Source: CAWARU01 sp963805795
GTDB taxonomy: Bacteria > Pseudomonadota > Gammaproteobacteria > UBA6186 > Azoamicaceae
DNA length: 64,000 nt
Direction: 5' to 3'
NCBI GenBank assembly: GCA_963805795.1
Contig: CAWDVG010000001.1
Coordinates: forward strand, 434,001-498,000
How positions within the stretch are numbered: position 1 is the stretch's first letter; each line of letters opens with the position of its first letter. Positions 19,243-26,485 of the stretch are shown in pieces. A model generated the notes under the pieces. It did not search any database. It was not told the origin of the DNA and saw only the letters and a program-made list of their open reading frames with translations. A program made the position numbers and the translations under genes.

Positions 19243-19722
19243 TTATTGTCCAGCAGCAATTGAAGATTTTGGATTTTTCAAAACACAACTTTCTTGCCAA
19301 AGCCTTAATAAAGCGTTGCTGTTATTCTCGGTAATATTGTCATTCTGCACATTCACTTGCCGAAGCTCCACTCCGAGCCCTTTTAATTGCAAGGCTTGTA
19401 TAACTGGCCCTAAATGGACAGAGGGCCTTCCAGCATTATCTGTTACAGGATAGATTCGCACTTCAGTAGCCACTCGAGCTAATTCTAATATGGCATCTAA
19501 GTGATTGTTTTCTGTTAGTTCACTATCAACAAATAATACCTGAGTGCAGAGTGCCAGATCAAAACTTTGATCTTTAAAGGGGAGCGCTGGTAGCTGTTTT
19601 GGATCAATCGATTTAATGTTTTTCATTTGGTTCAATATTTGTTTCTGTGAACAATCTAAGATTTCTAATGATAATTCTTCAGGGGTTAAATCAAGTTGTT
19701 CAATATACTGTTCTCTTTTCAT
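19243..19722 (-). CDS. Methyltransferase-like protein, short
   Basis: Protein of 159 residues. The middle section LPALPFKDQSFDLALCTQVLF resembles motif IV and the following strand of class I SAM-dependent methyltransferases, and ILELARVATEVRIYPV resembles the next helix and strand. The glycine-rich SAM-binding motif I is not visible, and the protein is shorter than a full methyltransferase domain, so it may lack an N-terminal part or act differently. Convergent with the porin, sharing the hairpin. Function beyond the fold is unknown. Confidence 0.55.
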   Translation of the reverse strand: MKREQYIEQLDLTPEELSLEILDCSQKQILNQMKNIKSIDPKQLPALPFKDQSFDLALCTQVLFVDSELTENNHLDAILELARVATEVRIYPVTDNAGRPSVHLGPVIQALQLKGLGVELRQVNVQNDNITENNSNALLRLWQESCVLKNPKSSIAAGQ

Positions 19723-19981
19723 ATCTTAGTTCCTTTGCTTATTAAAAAATCCATCCCTGCTATGCTTCATACGATTTATAAAATCATTATTTTTAATATA
19801 AACAAAACCAGGAAATTTGCATATGGAGCGTGAAAGAATGAAGACTTAAAGAAATTCTAAAACCTCTGTGAGCAGTTGATTAAAAAATATACAATCAGAT
19901 AGAAAACCTAGTCTCACCTTGATAAGAGAAGATTTCCACCAGCTTATCCACAGGTATATCCCTATCTTCAGGGGATAAGTC

Positions 19982-20198
19982 GGGCCAGCTGACATTTCTA
20001 CTAGTCTGGGCAGAAATCATTGAATTGATTCGCGCCATCCCTGGCGCGAACCCTACGGGCGCACTGGCGTGTGTCCAAAACGACAATCCTGCCGTTTTGT
20101 CTGTGCGCCGTTGCTCATATTTACTACAATGTAAACTGCGCTACGATGCTCGAATCTCAATGATTTCTGCCTTAGCCTAGCGAAATCTCAGCTGGCCC
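19982..20198. repeat. Inverted-repeat miniature element (MITE-like)
   Basis: The 489-base gap between the methyltransferase-like gene and tadA contains a 217-base element with imperfect inverted ends of about 45 bases. The left end starts GGGCCAGCTGACATTTC and the reverse complement of the right end starts GGGCCAGCTGAGATTTC; both continue into CAGAAATCATTGA. The core is more GC-rich than its surroundings (GCGCCATCCCTGGCGCGAAC). There is no open reading frame of note. A fragment of the same end is found at 28903. The remainder of the gap (19723-19981) is AT-rich with no recognised feature. Confidence 0.75.
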
Positions 20199-20211
20199 TT
20201 GTCAACTCACC

Positions 20212-20673
20212 TTAACGACGACTTTGGAAAAAATCACGCAGCAGAGTTGCGGATTCTAAAGCAAGCAAACCGCCTTCTACTTGTACTTGATGATTCAATC
20301 TCGGCTCCTGCACTATATTCAATACAGAACCTGCCGCACCAGTTTTAGAATCATATGCAGCAAAAACCAAACGCTGGATACGAGCATGGACCATAGCCCC
20401 TGCGCACATAGCACAAGGTTCAAGGGTCACATATAAGGTTGTATTGGGTAGTCGATAATTACTTAAACATTGCGCCGCATTCCTTAAGGCCAAAATTTCT
20501 GCATGGGCGCAAGGATCGTTTGCAGAAATGGGCTGATTCCAACCTTCCCCAATTACTTTATCCTCGAATACCAAAATAGCTCCAACCGGAACCTCGTTAT
20601 TTTTTTTGGCAAAGAAAGCTAACTCAAATGCTCTTCTCATCCAATATTCATCAGTTTTCTTTATTTCATTCAT
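20212..20673 (-). CDS. tadA: tRNA-specific adenosine deaminase TadA
   Basis: Converts A34 to inosine in tRNA-Arg(ACG), allowing it to read three codons. The zinc-dependent deaminase signature is complete: HAE at residues 57-59 (catalytic Glu) and PCAMC at 86-90. Start ATG 20673 is preferred because TTGGAG lies just upstream; an in-frame ATG at 20700 falls within an inverted repeat and would add nine residues. It is divergent from xseA. Length is typical. Confidence 0.93.
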   Translation of the reverse strand: MNEIKKTDEYWMRRAFELAFFAKKNNEVPVGAILVFEDKVIGEGWNQPISANDPCAHAEILALRNAAQCLSNYRLPNTTLYVTLEPCAMCAGAMVHARIQRLVFAAYDSKTGAAGSVLNIVQEPRLNHQVQVEGGLLALESATLLRDFFQSRR

Positions 20674-20692
20674 ATCAAAACTCCAAGGAGTG

Positions 20693-20770
20693 GGGGCCAT
20701 GTCGTTACTGGTTACGTATTTTTTGATATGATATATTTTTTTATGCTTTAACAGGTAACGACATGGCCCC
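20693..20770. repeat. 16-base perfect inverted repeat spanning the tadA/xseA intergenic region
   Basis: GGGGCCATGTCGTTAC (20693-20708) and its exact reverse complement (20755-20770) flank a 46-base AT-rich centre. The right arm contains the xseA ATG (20763-20765) and the left arm a mirror-image ATG in frame with tadA. The inner sequences continue the symmetry imperfectly. It could be an operator-like or palindromic element; both divergent genes must be transcribed from the centre. Confidence 0.8.
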
Positions 20771-21962
20771 TATTCTAATTCTAACCGTCTCTGAACTAAA
20801 CCAAGCAGCTCAGAAGCTTCTCGAGGGCCACTTTGCAACAGTCTGCGTCGAGGGTGAAATTTCTAATTTAAGCCGCCCAAGTTCCGGACATATGTATTTT
20901 TCCTTAAAAGATAGTCAGGCACAAGTTCGTTGCGCCATGTTTCGTTTTCAAAATCTATCCCTACCTTTTGAACCGCGCGCAGGGCTTTTAGTACAAGCAA
21001 AGGCAAAAGTCAGCATTTATCCGGATCGAGGTGATTATCAGCTGATTGTTGAAAGTATGACGCTGGCCGGGGATGGACAACTGCGTTTAGCCTATGAACA
21101 ATTATTAAAAAAATTAGCTGCATTAGGACTCTTTCAAGAACAATTTAAAAAACCAATCCCAACTTACCCTAAGCATGTTGGCGTTATTACTTCTGCAACA
21201 GGCGCTGCTATTCGGGATATATTAACGGTTCTTAACAGACGTTTTCCCAAAGTTCCGGTCTGTATTTATCCAACAAAAGTGCAAGGCTCTTTGGCAGCTG
21301 CAGAAATCGTGCAGGCCATTTCACTTGCCAATCGTCATGCAGACTGTGATGTATTAATTCTTGCTCGCGGGGGAGGGAGTTTAGAAGATTTATGGCCATT
21401 TAATGAAGAAGCCGTAGCCTATGCGATCTTTGAAAGCACAATACCCATTGTGACCGGCATTGGACATGAAGTCGATTTTACCATTGCTGATTTTGTGGGC
21501 GATCGTCGTGCGGCCACTCCTTCTGCTGCTGCAGAACTGGTAAGTCCATTACAGCAAGCTCTTTTGCAACAATTTATCGTGATAGAAAAACGTCTTGTGC
21601 TTGAGATGAACAAACGTTTGAACTTCAGAGCTCAACGATTAGACGATATTATGAAACGATTAAGGCATCCAAAGCAGTCGCTGCAGAACTTGCTGCAACG
21701 TTTGGAAACTTTAAATAATCGCCTTTTAAAAAGCATATTACAAACCCTTAAAGAGAAGAGACAACAATTGGCATCCTCTTCACGCGCCTTAGAAACAGTC
21801 AGCCCTTTGGCAACTTTGGGTCGAGGATACGCCATAGTATCTTTAGAGAAATCAAGACACATTCTGCGAACAGTGCAGGAGGCAACCCTAGGCGATACCC
21901 TTACCGTCAAATTAATAGATGGGGCGCTAGAATGTGTGACCACGCAAATAAATGAAATTTGA
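20763..21962 (+). CDS. xseA: Exodeoxyribonuclease VII large subunit
   Basis: Large subunit of ExoVII, which degrades single-stranded DNA from both ends. The N-terminal OB-fold begins at LTVSELNQAAQKLL (residues 6-19) and includes EGEISNLSRPSSGHMYFSLK. The catalytic domain contains GVITSATGAAIRDIL, ARGGGSLEDLWPFNEE and TGIGHEVDFTIADFVGDRRA, followed by a coiled-coil and a C-terminal GRGYAIV segment. Length (399 residues) is slightly short of the common 440-450. The start codon lies in the inverted repeat shared with tadA. xseB is not adjacent. Confidence 0.94.
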   Translation: MAPILILTVSELNQAAQKLLEGHFATVCVEGEISNLSRPSSGHMYFSLKDSQAQVRCAMFRFQNLSLPFEPRAGLLVQAKAKVSIYPDRGDYQLIVESMTLAGDGQLRLAYEQLLKKLAALGLFQEQFKKPIPTYPKHVGVITSATGAAIRDILTVLNRRFPKVPVCIYPTKVQGSLAAAEIVQAISLANRHADCDVLILARGGGSLEDLWPFNEEAVAYAIFESTIPIVTGIGHEVDFTIADFVGDRRAATPSAAAELVSPLQQALLQQFIVIEKRLVLEMNKRLNFRAQRLDDIMKRLRHPKQSLQNLLQRLETLNNRLLKSILQTLKEKRQQLASSSRALETVSPLATLGRGYAIVSLEKSRHILRTVQEATLGDTLTVKLIDGALECVTTQINEI

Positions 21963-22020
21963 GTTTAGTTTTAATTTATAACCATTTGAATTGTAATAAA
22001 AATAATTTTTAACTTTTATC

Positions 22021-22044
22021 ATTCCTTACCCAATAATAAGGAAT
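22021..22044. promoter_or_regulatory. Candidate autoregulatory operator upstream of vapB-like gene
   Basis: ATTCCTTA (22021-22028) and TAAGGAAT (22037-22044) form an 8-base inverted repeat with an 8-base spacer, ending 24 bases before the antitoxin start. Antitoxins of this fold usually repress their own promoter through such a palindrome. Confidence 0.45.
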
Positions 22045-22068
22045 ATAGATAATAGAAAGGATTATGTG

Positions 22069-22308
22069 ATGGCTATATCCACGCTTACAAGCAAAGGTCA
22101 GTTAACATTACCTAAGTCAATTCGCGACTATTTGGGAGTTGACGAAGGTGATAAAATTGAATTCATTATTAATGAAGCGGGTCATGTACTCGTAAGCCCA
22201 AGAACGCTCAATATAGATGACATTTTTGGAATGATTGATAAACCCATGGGCATTACTGTCGAAGCTCTGAGCTCGTTTGGGTTGCAGTTCATGAATATAA
22301 GCATTTGA
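22069..22308 (+). CDS. AbrB/MazE-type (VapB-like) antitoxin, altered C terminus
   Basis: Swapped-hairpin DNA-binding protein of 79 residues. TSKGQLTLPKSIRDYLGVDEGDKIEF is the classic AbrB-fold sequence. ATG 22069 has AAGG 8 bases upstream. After about residue 70 (SSFG) the normal antitoxin tail is replaced by LQFMNISI, because the sequence passes directly into the second half of a PIN-domain toxin read in another frame. An internal deletion has therefore joined vapB to the end of vapC. The DNA-binding part may still repress its operator. Confidence 0.75.
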   Translation: MAISTLTSKGQLTLPKSIRDYLGVDEGDKIEFIINEAGHVLVSPRTLNIDDIFGMIDKPMGITVEALSSFGLQFMNISI

Positions 22309-22424
22309 ATGCTGATTTTTCTGATTGTTTAATTGGAGCAACTGCCAAACACCATGGGAGTTCGAAAGTAGGTACGTTTGATAAGAAAGCTTCACATTCC
22401 AAAATGTTCGAACTCTTACAATAG
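22269..22424 (+). pseudogene. VapC PIN-domain toxin remnant (C-terminal end only)
   Basis: In the frame ending at TAG 22422-22424 the sequence reads HEYKHLNADFSDCLIGATAK and then VGTFDKKASHSKMFELLQ. It carries the ADFSDCLI and TFDKKA motifs of the last third of VapC toxins, including acidic residues of the PIN active site. There is no start, and the N-terminal two thirds are missing; the fragment fuses out of frame to the antitoxin upstream. The 330 bases after it hold an interspersed repeat (22676-22748) and no gene I can support. Confidence 0.75.
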
Positions 22425-22675
22425 AACCTATACTGCTCCTAAAAATCTGAACAAATCTATCCAAATTCTTTTTCTTGTTTCATCCTCAACAGCCCATAAA
22501 ACGATGTTTATAAGGTCTTACATCAAGTCGGCAAGATTAAAATCCCGAAGAGCTTGTATCTTTCGGTATTAAGCTTAATTTACCACCTATAAAAGTCCCT
22601 GTCTATCCGTTAAATATCTGATCATTTGATAAGGTTTAATTATTAATGAACAGATTTCTGGATACAGTTACTACC

Positions 22676-22748
22676 CCTTCGCCTTTGAAGAACTCCCAAC
22701 TAACAGTCGGGAGATTCTTCTCTAACGATAAAACTGCTTTTTTATTGG
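22676..22748. repeat. Interspersed hairpin repeat downstream of minE
   Basis: The segment from CCTTCGCCTTTGAAG to GCTTTTTTATTGG is nearly identical, in reverse complement, to 33559-33632. It contains a hairpin formed by CTCCCAAC and GTCGGGAG around TAACA. Read on the minus strand it lies just after minE and might help end transcription there. Confidence 0.75.
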
Positions 22749-22757
22749 GTAAATATA

Positions 22758-23027
22758 TTAAATATGAACGGGTTGCTCTGTCGGTAATGTAATATTCAGT
22801 TCTAGCACAGAACAACTTTCACTACGTTGTAGTTGCACATTAATTTGTTCAGCATCAATTTTGACATATTTGCTAATCACGGCCATCAATTCATTGCGAA
22901 GCTTGGGTAAAAAATCTTCATCCCCACCTTCTGCACGTTGATGAGATAACACAATTTGTAAACGTTCACGAGCCACATTGGCTGAACGACGGTTACCAGC
23001 AATTCCAAGAAATTTAAAGATACTCAT
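22758..23027 (-). CDS. minE: MinE cell division topological specificity factor
   Basis: Stimulates the MinD ATPase and drives pole-to-pole oscillation, restricting division inhibition to the poles. Protein of 89 residues with the family N terminus FKFLGIAGNRRSANVARERL (MinD-binding helix and membrane-targeting region) and a C-terminal dimer domain ending in LNITLPTE. The start overlaps minD by 4 bases. Last gene of minCDE. Confidence 0.95.
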   Translation of the reverse strand: MSIFKFLGIAGNRRSANVARERLQIVLSHQRAEGGDEDFLPKLRNELMAVISKYVKIDAEQINVQLQRSESCSVLELNITLPTEQPVHI

Positions 23028-23854
23028 GCAGGGCTCCTAATGAATTGGCCTAAGCTACTTAGTATTTTGGAGGTCCAACCTTTTTCTTCTGGGGGGACAA
23101 CTTCTCCGAGTAAACGAGCAACAGCTTGTTGATAGGCCCGTTTAGCTTCACTTTGTGCATCTAAGGTAACAGGAACACCGCGGTTTGAGGCATTTAAAAC
23201 AGAGGTAGATTCAGGAATAATACCCAATAAAGGAATGGCTAATATTTCCTGCACATCTTCAACGCTTAGCATTTCACCGCGAGCCACCCGGGCTTGGGAA
23301 TAGCGGGTCAGTAACAAATGTTTGTTAATTTCTTGGCCTTGTTCTGAACGGCGGGAACGACTATTTAAAACGCCAATAATGCGATCTGAATCTCGTACAG
23401 AAGAAACTTCAGGATTAGAGACAACGACCGCTTCATCGGCGAAATATAATGCCATCAACGCACCGCGTTCTATCCCAGCGGGCGAGTCGCAAACGATAAA
23501 ATGAAAATCTTTACGTAAATCCGCTAGAACTTTTTCAACGCCTTCTAAAGTTAATGCATCTTTGTCGCGGGTTTGTGAAGCTGGAAGAATAAAAAGATTT
23601 TCAAGACGTTTATCTTTGATCAATGCTTGACTCAAGGCAGCATCATTTTGTATCACGTTTACGAAGTCAAAAATAACTCGTCTTTCGCAACCCATAATGA
23701 GATCGAGGTTTCGTAATCCAATGTCAAAATCAACAACAACCGTTTTATAGCCACGGTTAGCCAATTCTGCACCAATGGCAGCACTGGAAGTTGTTTTTCC
23801 GACACCACCTTTTCCTGATGTCACCACAATAATCTTCGATTCTAATTTAGCCAT
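23024..23854 (-). CDS. minD: MinD septum-site-determining ATPase
   Basis: Membrane-associated ATPase that recruits MinC and oscillates under MinE control. The deviant Walker A motif GKGGVGKTT is at about residues 13-21, with the second lysine typical of the ParA/MinD class. FHFIVCDSPAGIERG holds the Walker B aspartate. The C-terminal amphipathic stretch ILSSLGQFIR is the expected membrane anchor. ATG 23854 is preferred because MAKLESKIIVVTSGK matches the family start and GGAAGGG lies upstream; the longer frame to 23932 adds 26 unrelated residues. Confidence 0.96.
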   Translation of the reverse strand: MAKLESKIIVVTSGKGGVGKTTSSAAIGAELANRGYKTVVVDFDIGLRNLDLIMGCERRVIFDFVNVIQNDAALSQALIKDKRLENLFILPASQTRDKDALTLEGVEKVLADLRKDFHFIVCDSPAGIERGALMALYFADEAVVVSNPEVSSVRDSDRIIGVLNSRSRRSEQGQEINKHLLLTRYSQARVARGEMLSVEDVQEILAIPLLGIIPESTSVLNASNRGVPVTLDAQSEAKRAYQQAVARLLGEVVPPEEKGWTSKILSSLGQFIRSPA

Positions 23855-23897
23855 GTAACCCTTCCAAAAAACTATGTTTCTATGTTTGCTATGTATA

Positions 23898-24680
23898 CTA
23901 TAGACTGCGAATCTGCAAGCGATCCCCCTCAAGAGAAATATCTACAGCCACACGCCATGCGACCTTTTCAATATCTTCGGAAATTTTATATTGTCCTGCA
24001 ATTGAAATTAATTCAGCTTCTAAACTCTGGCATAAAATATGGGCTTGTATATCCCCAGTAACGCCTGCTAATGCCCGACCACGTAAAGGACCATAGACAT
24101 GAATATGTCCGTCAGCCAGTAACTCGGACCCATGACTCACAGGTGCCAATACTAACAAGTCTCCGCCGCGCGCATAAATTTGCTGGCCAGAGCGCACGGG
24201 TTCAGTAATAACACGCGTGTTACTCCCGCGAATTTTTTCTAAAGTTTCCTCTAATGTGTTTTCATTTTTTGAAGATTTATGGACAGAATCAGGTAAAGGA
24301 TCTACCGATAAGTTAGCCTGCTCTTTTTCACGAGCGCCATCACGGGCCCCATCCGCTAATACTGCAAAACCCTCAGCAATGGCGGCAGCATGCTGTTCAG
24401 AGCTGCCACCTTTAACACCCACTGGGATAAGTCGACGTCTAACTAATATCTCTTTTAATAATTTAAAATCTAAATCTTGACCCGGCCGTCCGATTTTTAT
24501 CAGATCGATCACAACGGGTGCATTATGAAAGAATCTAGGGGCTTGTTGAATCTTGCTTTCAAGTTGCTGATCAAAATTTGTTAAGTTAGAGCTTAAAAGT
24601 TGCAAAGCAGAGAGCGTATAAAGGCCGCCCTTTAACTGGAAAATTGGAGTTTGCTCTGAAATGGCTTTTTGACTAGACAT
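23898..24680 (-). CDS. minC: MinC septum-site-determining inhibitor
   Basis: Inhibits FtsZ assembly away from midcell. The N-terminal FtsZ-interacting domain (IFQLKGGLYTLSALQLLSSN) is followed by a charged linker (about 110-150) and the C-terminal beta-helix with VRSGQQIYARGGDLLVLAPV, NPGAELLADG-like SHGSELLADGHIHVYGPLRG and RALAGVTGD. The start at 24680 is chosen over 24692 because TGAGG lies 6 bases before it. First gene of minCDE; 43 bases separate it from minD. Confidence 0.94.
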   Translation of the reverse strand: MSSQKAISEQTPIFQLKGGLYTLSALQLLSSNLTNFDQQLESKIQQAPRFFHNAPVVIDLIKIGRPGQDLDFKLLKEILVRRRLIPVGVKGGSSEQHAAAIAEGFAVLADGARDGAREKEQANLSVDPLPDSVHKSSKNENTLEETLEKIRGSNTRVITEPVRSGQQIYARGGDLLVLAPVSHGSELLADGHIHVYGPLRGRALAGVTGDIQAHILCQSLEAELISIAGQYKISEDIEKVAWRVAVDISLEGDRLQIRSL

Positions 24681-24733
24681 GTTTAACCTCATAGAACTTG
24701 AGACTATATATACTTATCTTGGAGATATGTCAA

Positions 24734-25105
24734 ATGCAGATTAATGTTATGGGTGAAAATTTCTTTAAAACAGATAGGTGGTGCTTATTTTTTTCAGGAA
24801 AAGTTTCAGAAGAAGGTAACTCTCTAATCGAGGTAATGGTTGCTTTAATTATATTTTCTTTGATGATTTTCAGTTCAAGTATATTGTTTGTAAGCTGTAA
24901 AACTCTTGAAGAGAAGGCCCTGTGGCAAGTGATTGCCCATAGCTATGCCTTTAGCGCTATAGAGGCTGGTTATCTTGCTAAAAATGATGTGGCCAAGGAA
25001 CATTGGCGATTACAACTGCAAAAAAAATTTCCAGGAAGAAATATGAAATTCCAAGATTTGGAAGAGTTGATGGGCTCAAAGCCGGACAATAGACAAACCT
25101 ATTGA
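24734..25105 (+). CDS. pilV: PilV-like minor pilin, truncated by a palindromic insertion
   Basis: Type IV pilus minor pilin. The prepilin signal EEG|NSLIEVMVALIIFSLMIF (about residues 27-47) carries the Gly cleavage site, Glu5 and the hydrophobic helix. ATG 24734 has GGAG 9 bases upstream. From 25071 the frame enters a repeat element, and the last residues (SKPDNRQTY) are encoded by it. Beyond the element TRIDIRWFSLNKSFNFVL ends at a TGA that overlaps the pilW ATG, which appears to be the original pilV end. The gene is therefore probably inactive or makes a short-tailed pilin. Divergent from minC. Confidence 0.75.
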   Translation: MQINVMGENFFKTDRWCLFFSGKVSEEGNSLIEVMVALIIFSLMIFSSSILFVSCKTLEEKALWQVIAHSYAFSAIEAGYLAKNDVAKEHWRLQLQKKFPGRNMKFQDLEELMGSKPDNRQTY

Positions 25106-25180
25106 AACCTATTGAAATCTATTGAAGTTATAGTATTGATGACAGAAAAAGATTTGTCTATTGTCCGGCTTTGACCCCAC
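25071..25180. repeat. Palindromic element inserted in pilV
   Basis: The left arm (25071-25100, TGGGCTCAAAGCCGGAC) and right arm (25150-25179) are reverse complements with two mismatches over 30 bases. The left part of the loop has three 10-base tandem units of the type ACCTATTGAA. The arms match the 17628-17720 element closely (GGACAATAGACAAA). It separates the pilV body from its 3' end. Confidence 0.88.
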
Positions 25181-25231
25181 TCGTATAGATATCCGATGGT
25201 TTTCACTAAATAAATCTTTTAATTTTGTCTT

Positions 25232-26293
25232 ATGAACATCATTTCAATTTTAATGGGATTAGCTCTAAGTGCATTACTGATTGCTTCAGCTATGCAGGGC
25301 GTTATGATTGCTAAAAAAACTTTTCAAGCGCATCGAAGCCAAATGCATTTTTTAGACACGGGGCAAAGTGCTATCCGATATTTTATGCGAGATGTTCAGG
25401 CGGGGGGTTATCGAGGCTGTCGTAGTGCTGATCCAAGCTTTCCTCTGACCAAACACTATAGTGATTGGAATAAAGCCTTTGGTTATTTTCGTCAGGACAG
25501 AGTTGTTTTTGGTTTTATTGCGAGTCCTGGAACTTGTTATCGAAAAATTCCGATATCTGCCTGCAAAAGGATAAAAGAAAATTCACCTGTCTTAATTATT
25601 TATCAAGTGGCTCAAAAAATAAATCCTTTAATTCAATCGATGAAGAAAGCGGATGATCCATTAGTCTTACCCATGCATCATGGAATTCACAATGGCGCTT
25701 TGGTATTAATCTCAGATGCTTACCAAGGCGATATGTTTATAGCTAATCGAGTGCAGGGGCCCATATTATTCCATGAAAAAATTTTGGGGTTTAATAATAA
25801 TGGAAGCTTAAGCAAGGCTTATTCAACAAAGGCAGAAGTGGTAGAGCTGCAAACCGTTGCTTATTACGTTGGAAAACCAGAACGCTTCCTGCATATGAAT
25901 CTGAATCAACCCATAAGCAATAAAACCAGTTTTGCCTTATTTCGGGATGATTATTTACAAAATGCACAAGAAATTATTGCTGGAGTTACACATGTGGAAT
26001 TTGAATATGCTTTGCAAAAAACTGCGGGTGGAAACATTCAATATTATAAGTCGGAGGATATTTTGGAAGAACATTGGCCTTTGGTTAGCTCGCTTAGAAT
26101 TCATCTTACCATGGAAAATCAGAAAAGTTGGTCCTTTGAAATTGCATTGCGAAACCGGATCATCCCTTATTTTAACCTTAGTGCTATTGACTCTCATTTC
26201 ATGGATTTCTATTCATATGGAAATGCAAAGCATGCTTATTTATCAAAGAATGAAACATTTTTCCAAGGAGTTAAAGGAACTGGTAATCGCTGA
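25232..26293 (+). CDS. pilW: PilW-like minor pilin assembly protein, degenerate N terminus
   Basis: A 353-residue protein with the PilW family body: LMGLALSALLIASAMQGVMI, then FLDTGQSAIRYFMRDVQAGG and GCRSADPSF. The N-terminal prepilin motif is degraded: the sequence starts MNIISILMGLALS without the Gly-Phe-x-x-x-Glu cleavage signature or a clear ribosome site. The start forms ATGA with the apparent original pilV stop. Family members usually end at ALRNR; here the frame runs on about 45 residues past that point and overlaps pilX out of frame. Probably non-processed. Confidence 0.72.
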   Translation: MNIISILMGLALSALLIASAMQGVMIAKKTFQAHRSQMHFLDTGQSAIRYFMRDVQAGGYRGCRSADPSFPLTKHYSDWNKAFGYFRQDRVVFGFIASPGTCYRKIPISACKRIKENSPVLIIYQVAQKINPLIQSMKKADDPLVLPMHHGIHNGALVLISDAYQGDMFIANRVQGPILFHEKILGFNNNGSLSKAYSTKAEVVELQTVAYYVGKPERFLHMNLNQPISNKTSFALFRDDYLQNAQEIIAGVTHVEFEYALQKTAGGNIQYYKSEDILEEHWPLVSSLRIHLTMENQKSWSFEIALRNRIIPYFNLSAIDSHFMDFYSYGNAKHAYLSKNETFFQGVKGTGNR

Positions 26294-26483
26294 AAAAGAA
26301 TTAAAGCGACAAGAAAGTGAATTGTTGGTAAAACTCGAACAAAGCAATGATCCATCCAATATTCCCTACGAGATTTTTGTGCCAGATCATTTGGGATTCG
26401 GTTGTAAAACAGGTTCCTTATTTTGCCCAATGTCAGCTCCGCCTTTGCAAAGCTATTTGATGTTGCCTATCTATGAATATTGA
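26136..26483 (+). CDS. pilX: PilX-like minor pilin, short
   Basis: About 115 residues from TTG 26136 or TTG 26142. The leader KLHCETG is followed by SSLILTLVLLTLISWI, the PilX N terminus, then MEMQSMLIYQRM and a Glu/Lys-rich helix. Family members are commonly 150-200 residues, so this one is short. It overlaps the end of pilW by about 150 bases in a different frame, which suggests pilW lost its stop. A longer frame upstream from 25932 would be antisense to the known PilW reading and is rejected as the start. Confidence 0.68.
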   Translation: MKLHCETGSSLILTLVLLTLISWISIHMEMQSMLIYQRMKHFSKELKELVIAEKELKRQESELLVKLEQSNDPSNIPYEIFVPDHLGFGCKTGSLFCPMSAPPLQSYLMLPIYEY

Positions 26484-26485
26484 AC

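Noticed and set aside
20150..20200. Possible tRNA or small RNA because of the GC-rich paired sequence
   Set aside because: The pairing is explained by the inverted ends of the MITE-like element; no T-loop GTTCRA or cloverleaf was found.
24217..24480. Plus-strand frame opposite minC
   Set aside because: Antisense shadow of a well-identified gene.
25932..26135. Upstream extension of the pilX frame
   Set aside because: It overlaps the well-supported PilW reading in another frame; the PilX leader peptide starts only at about 26136-26142.
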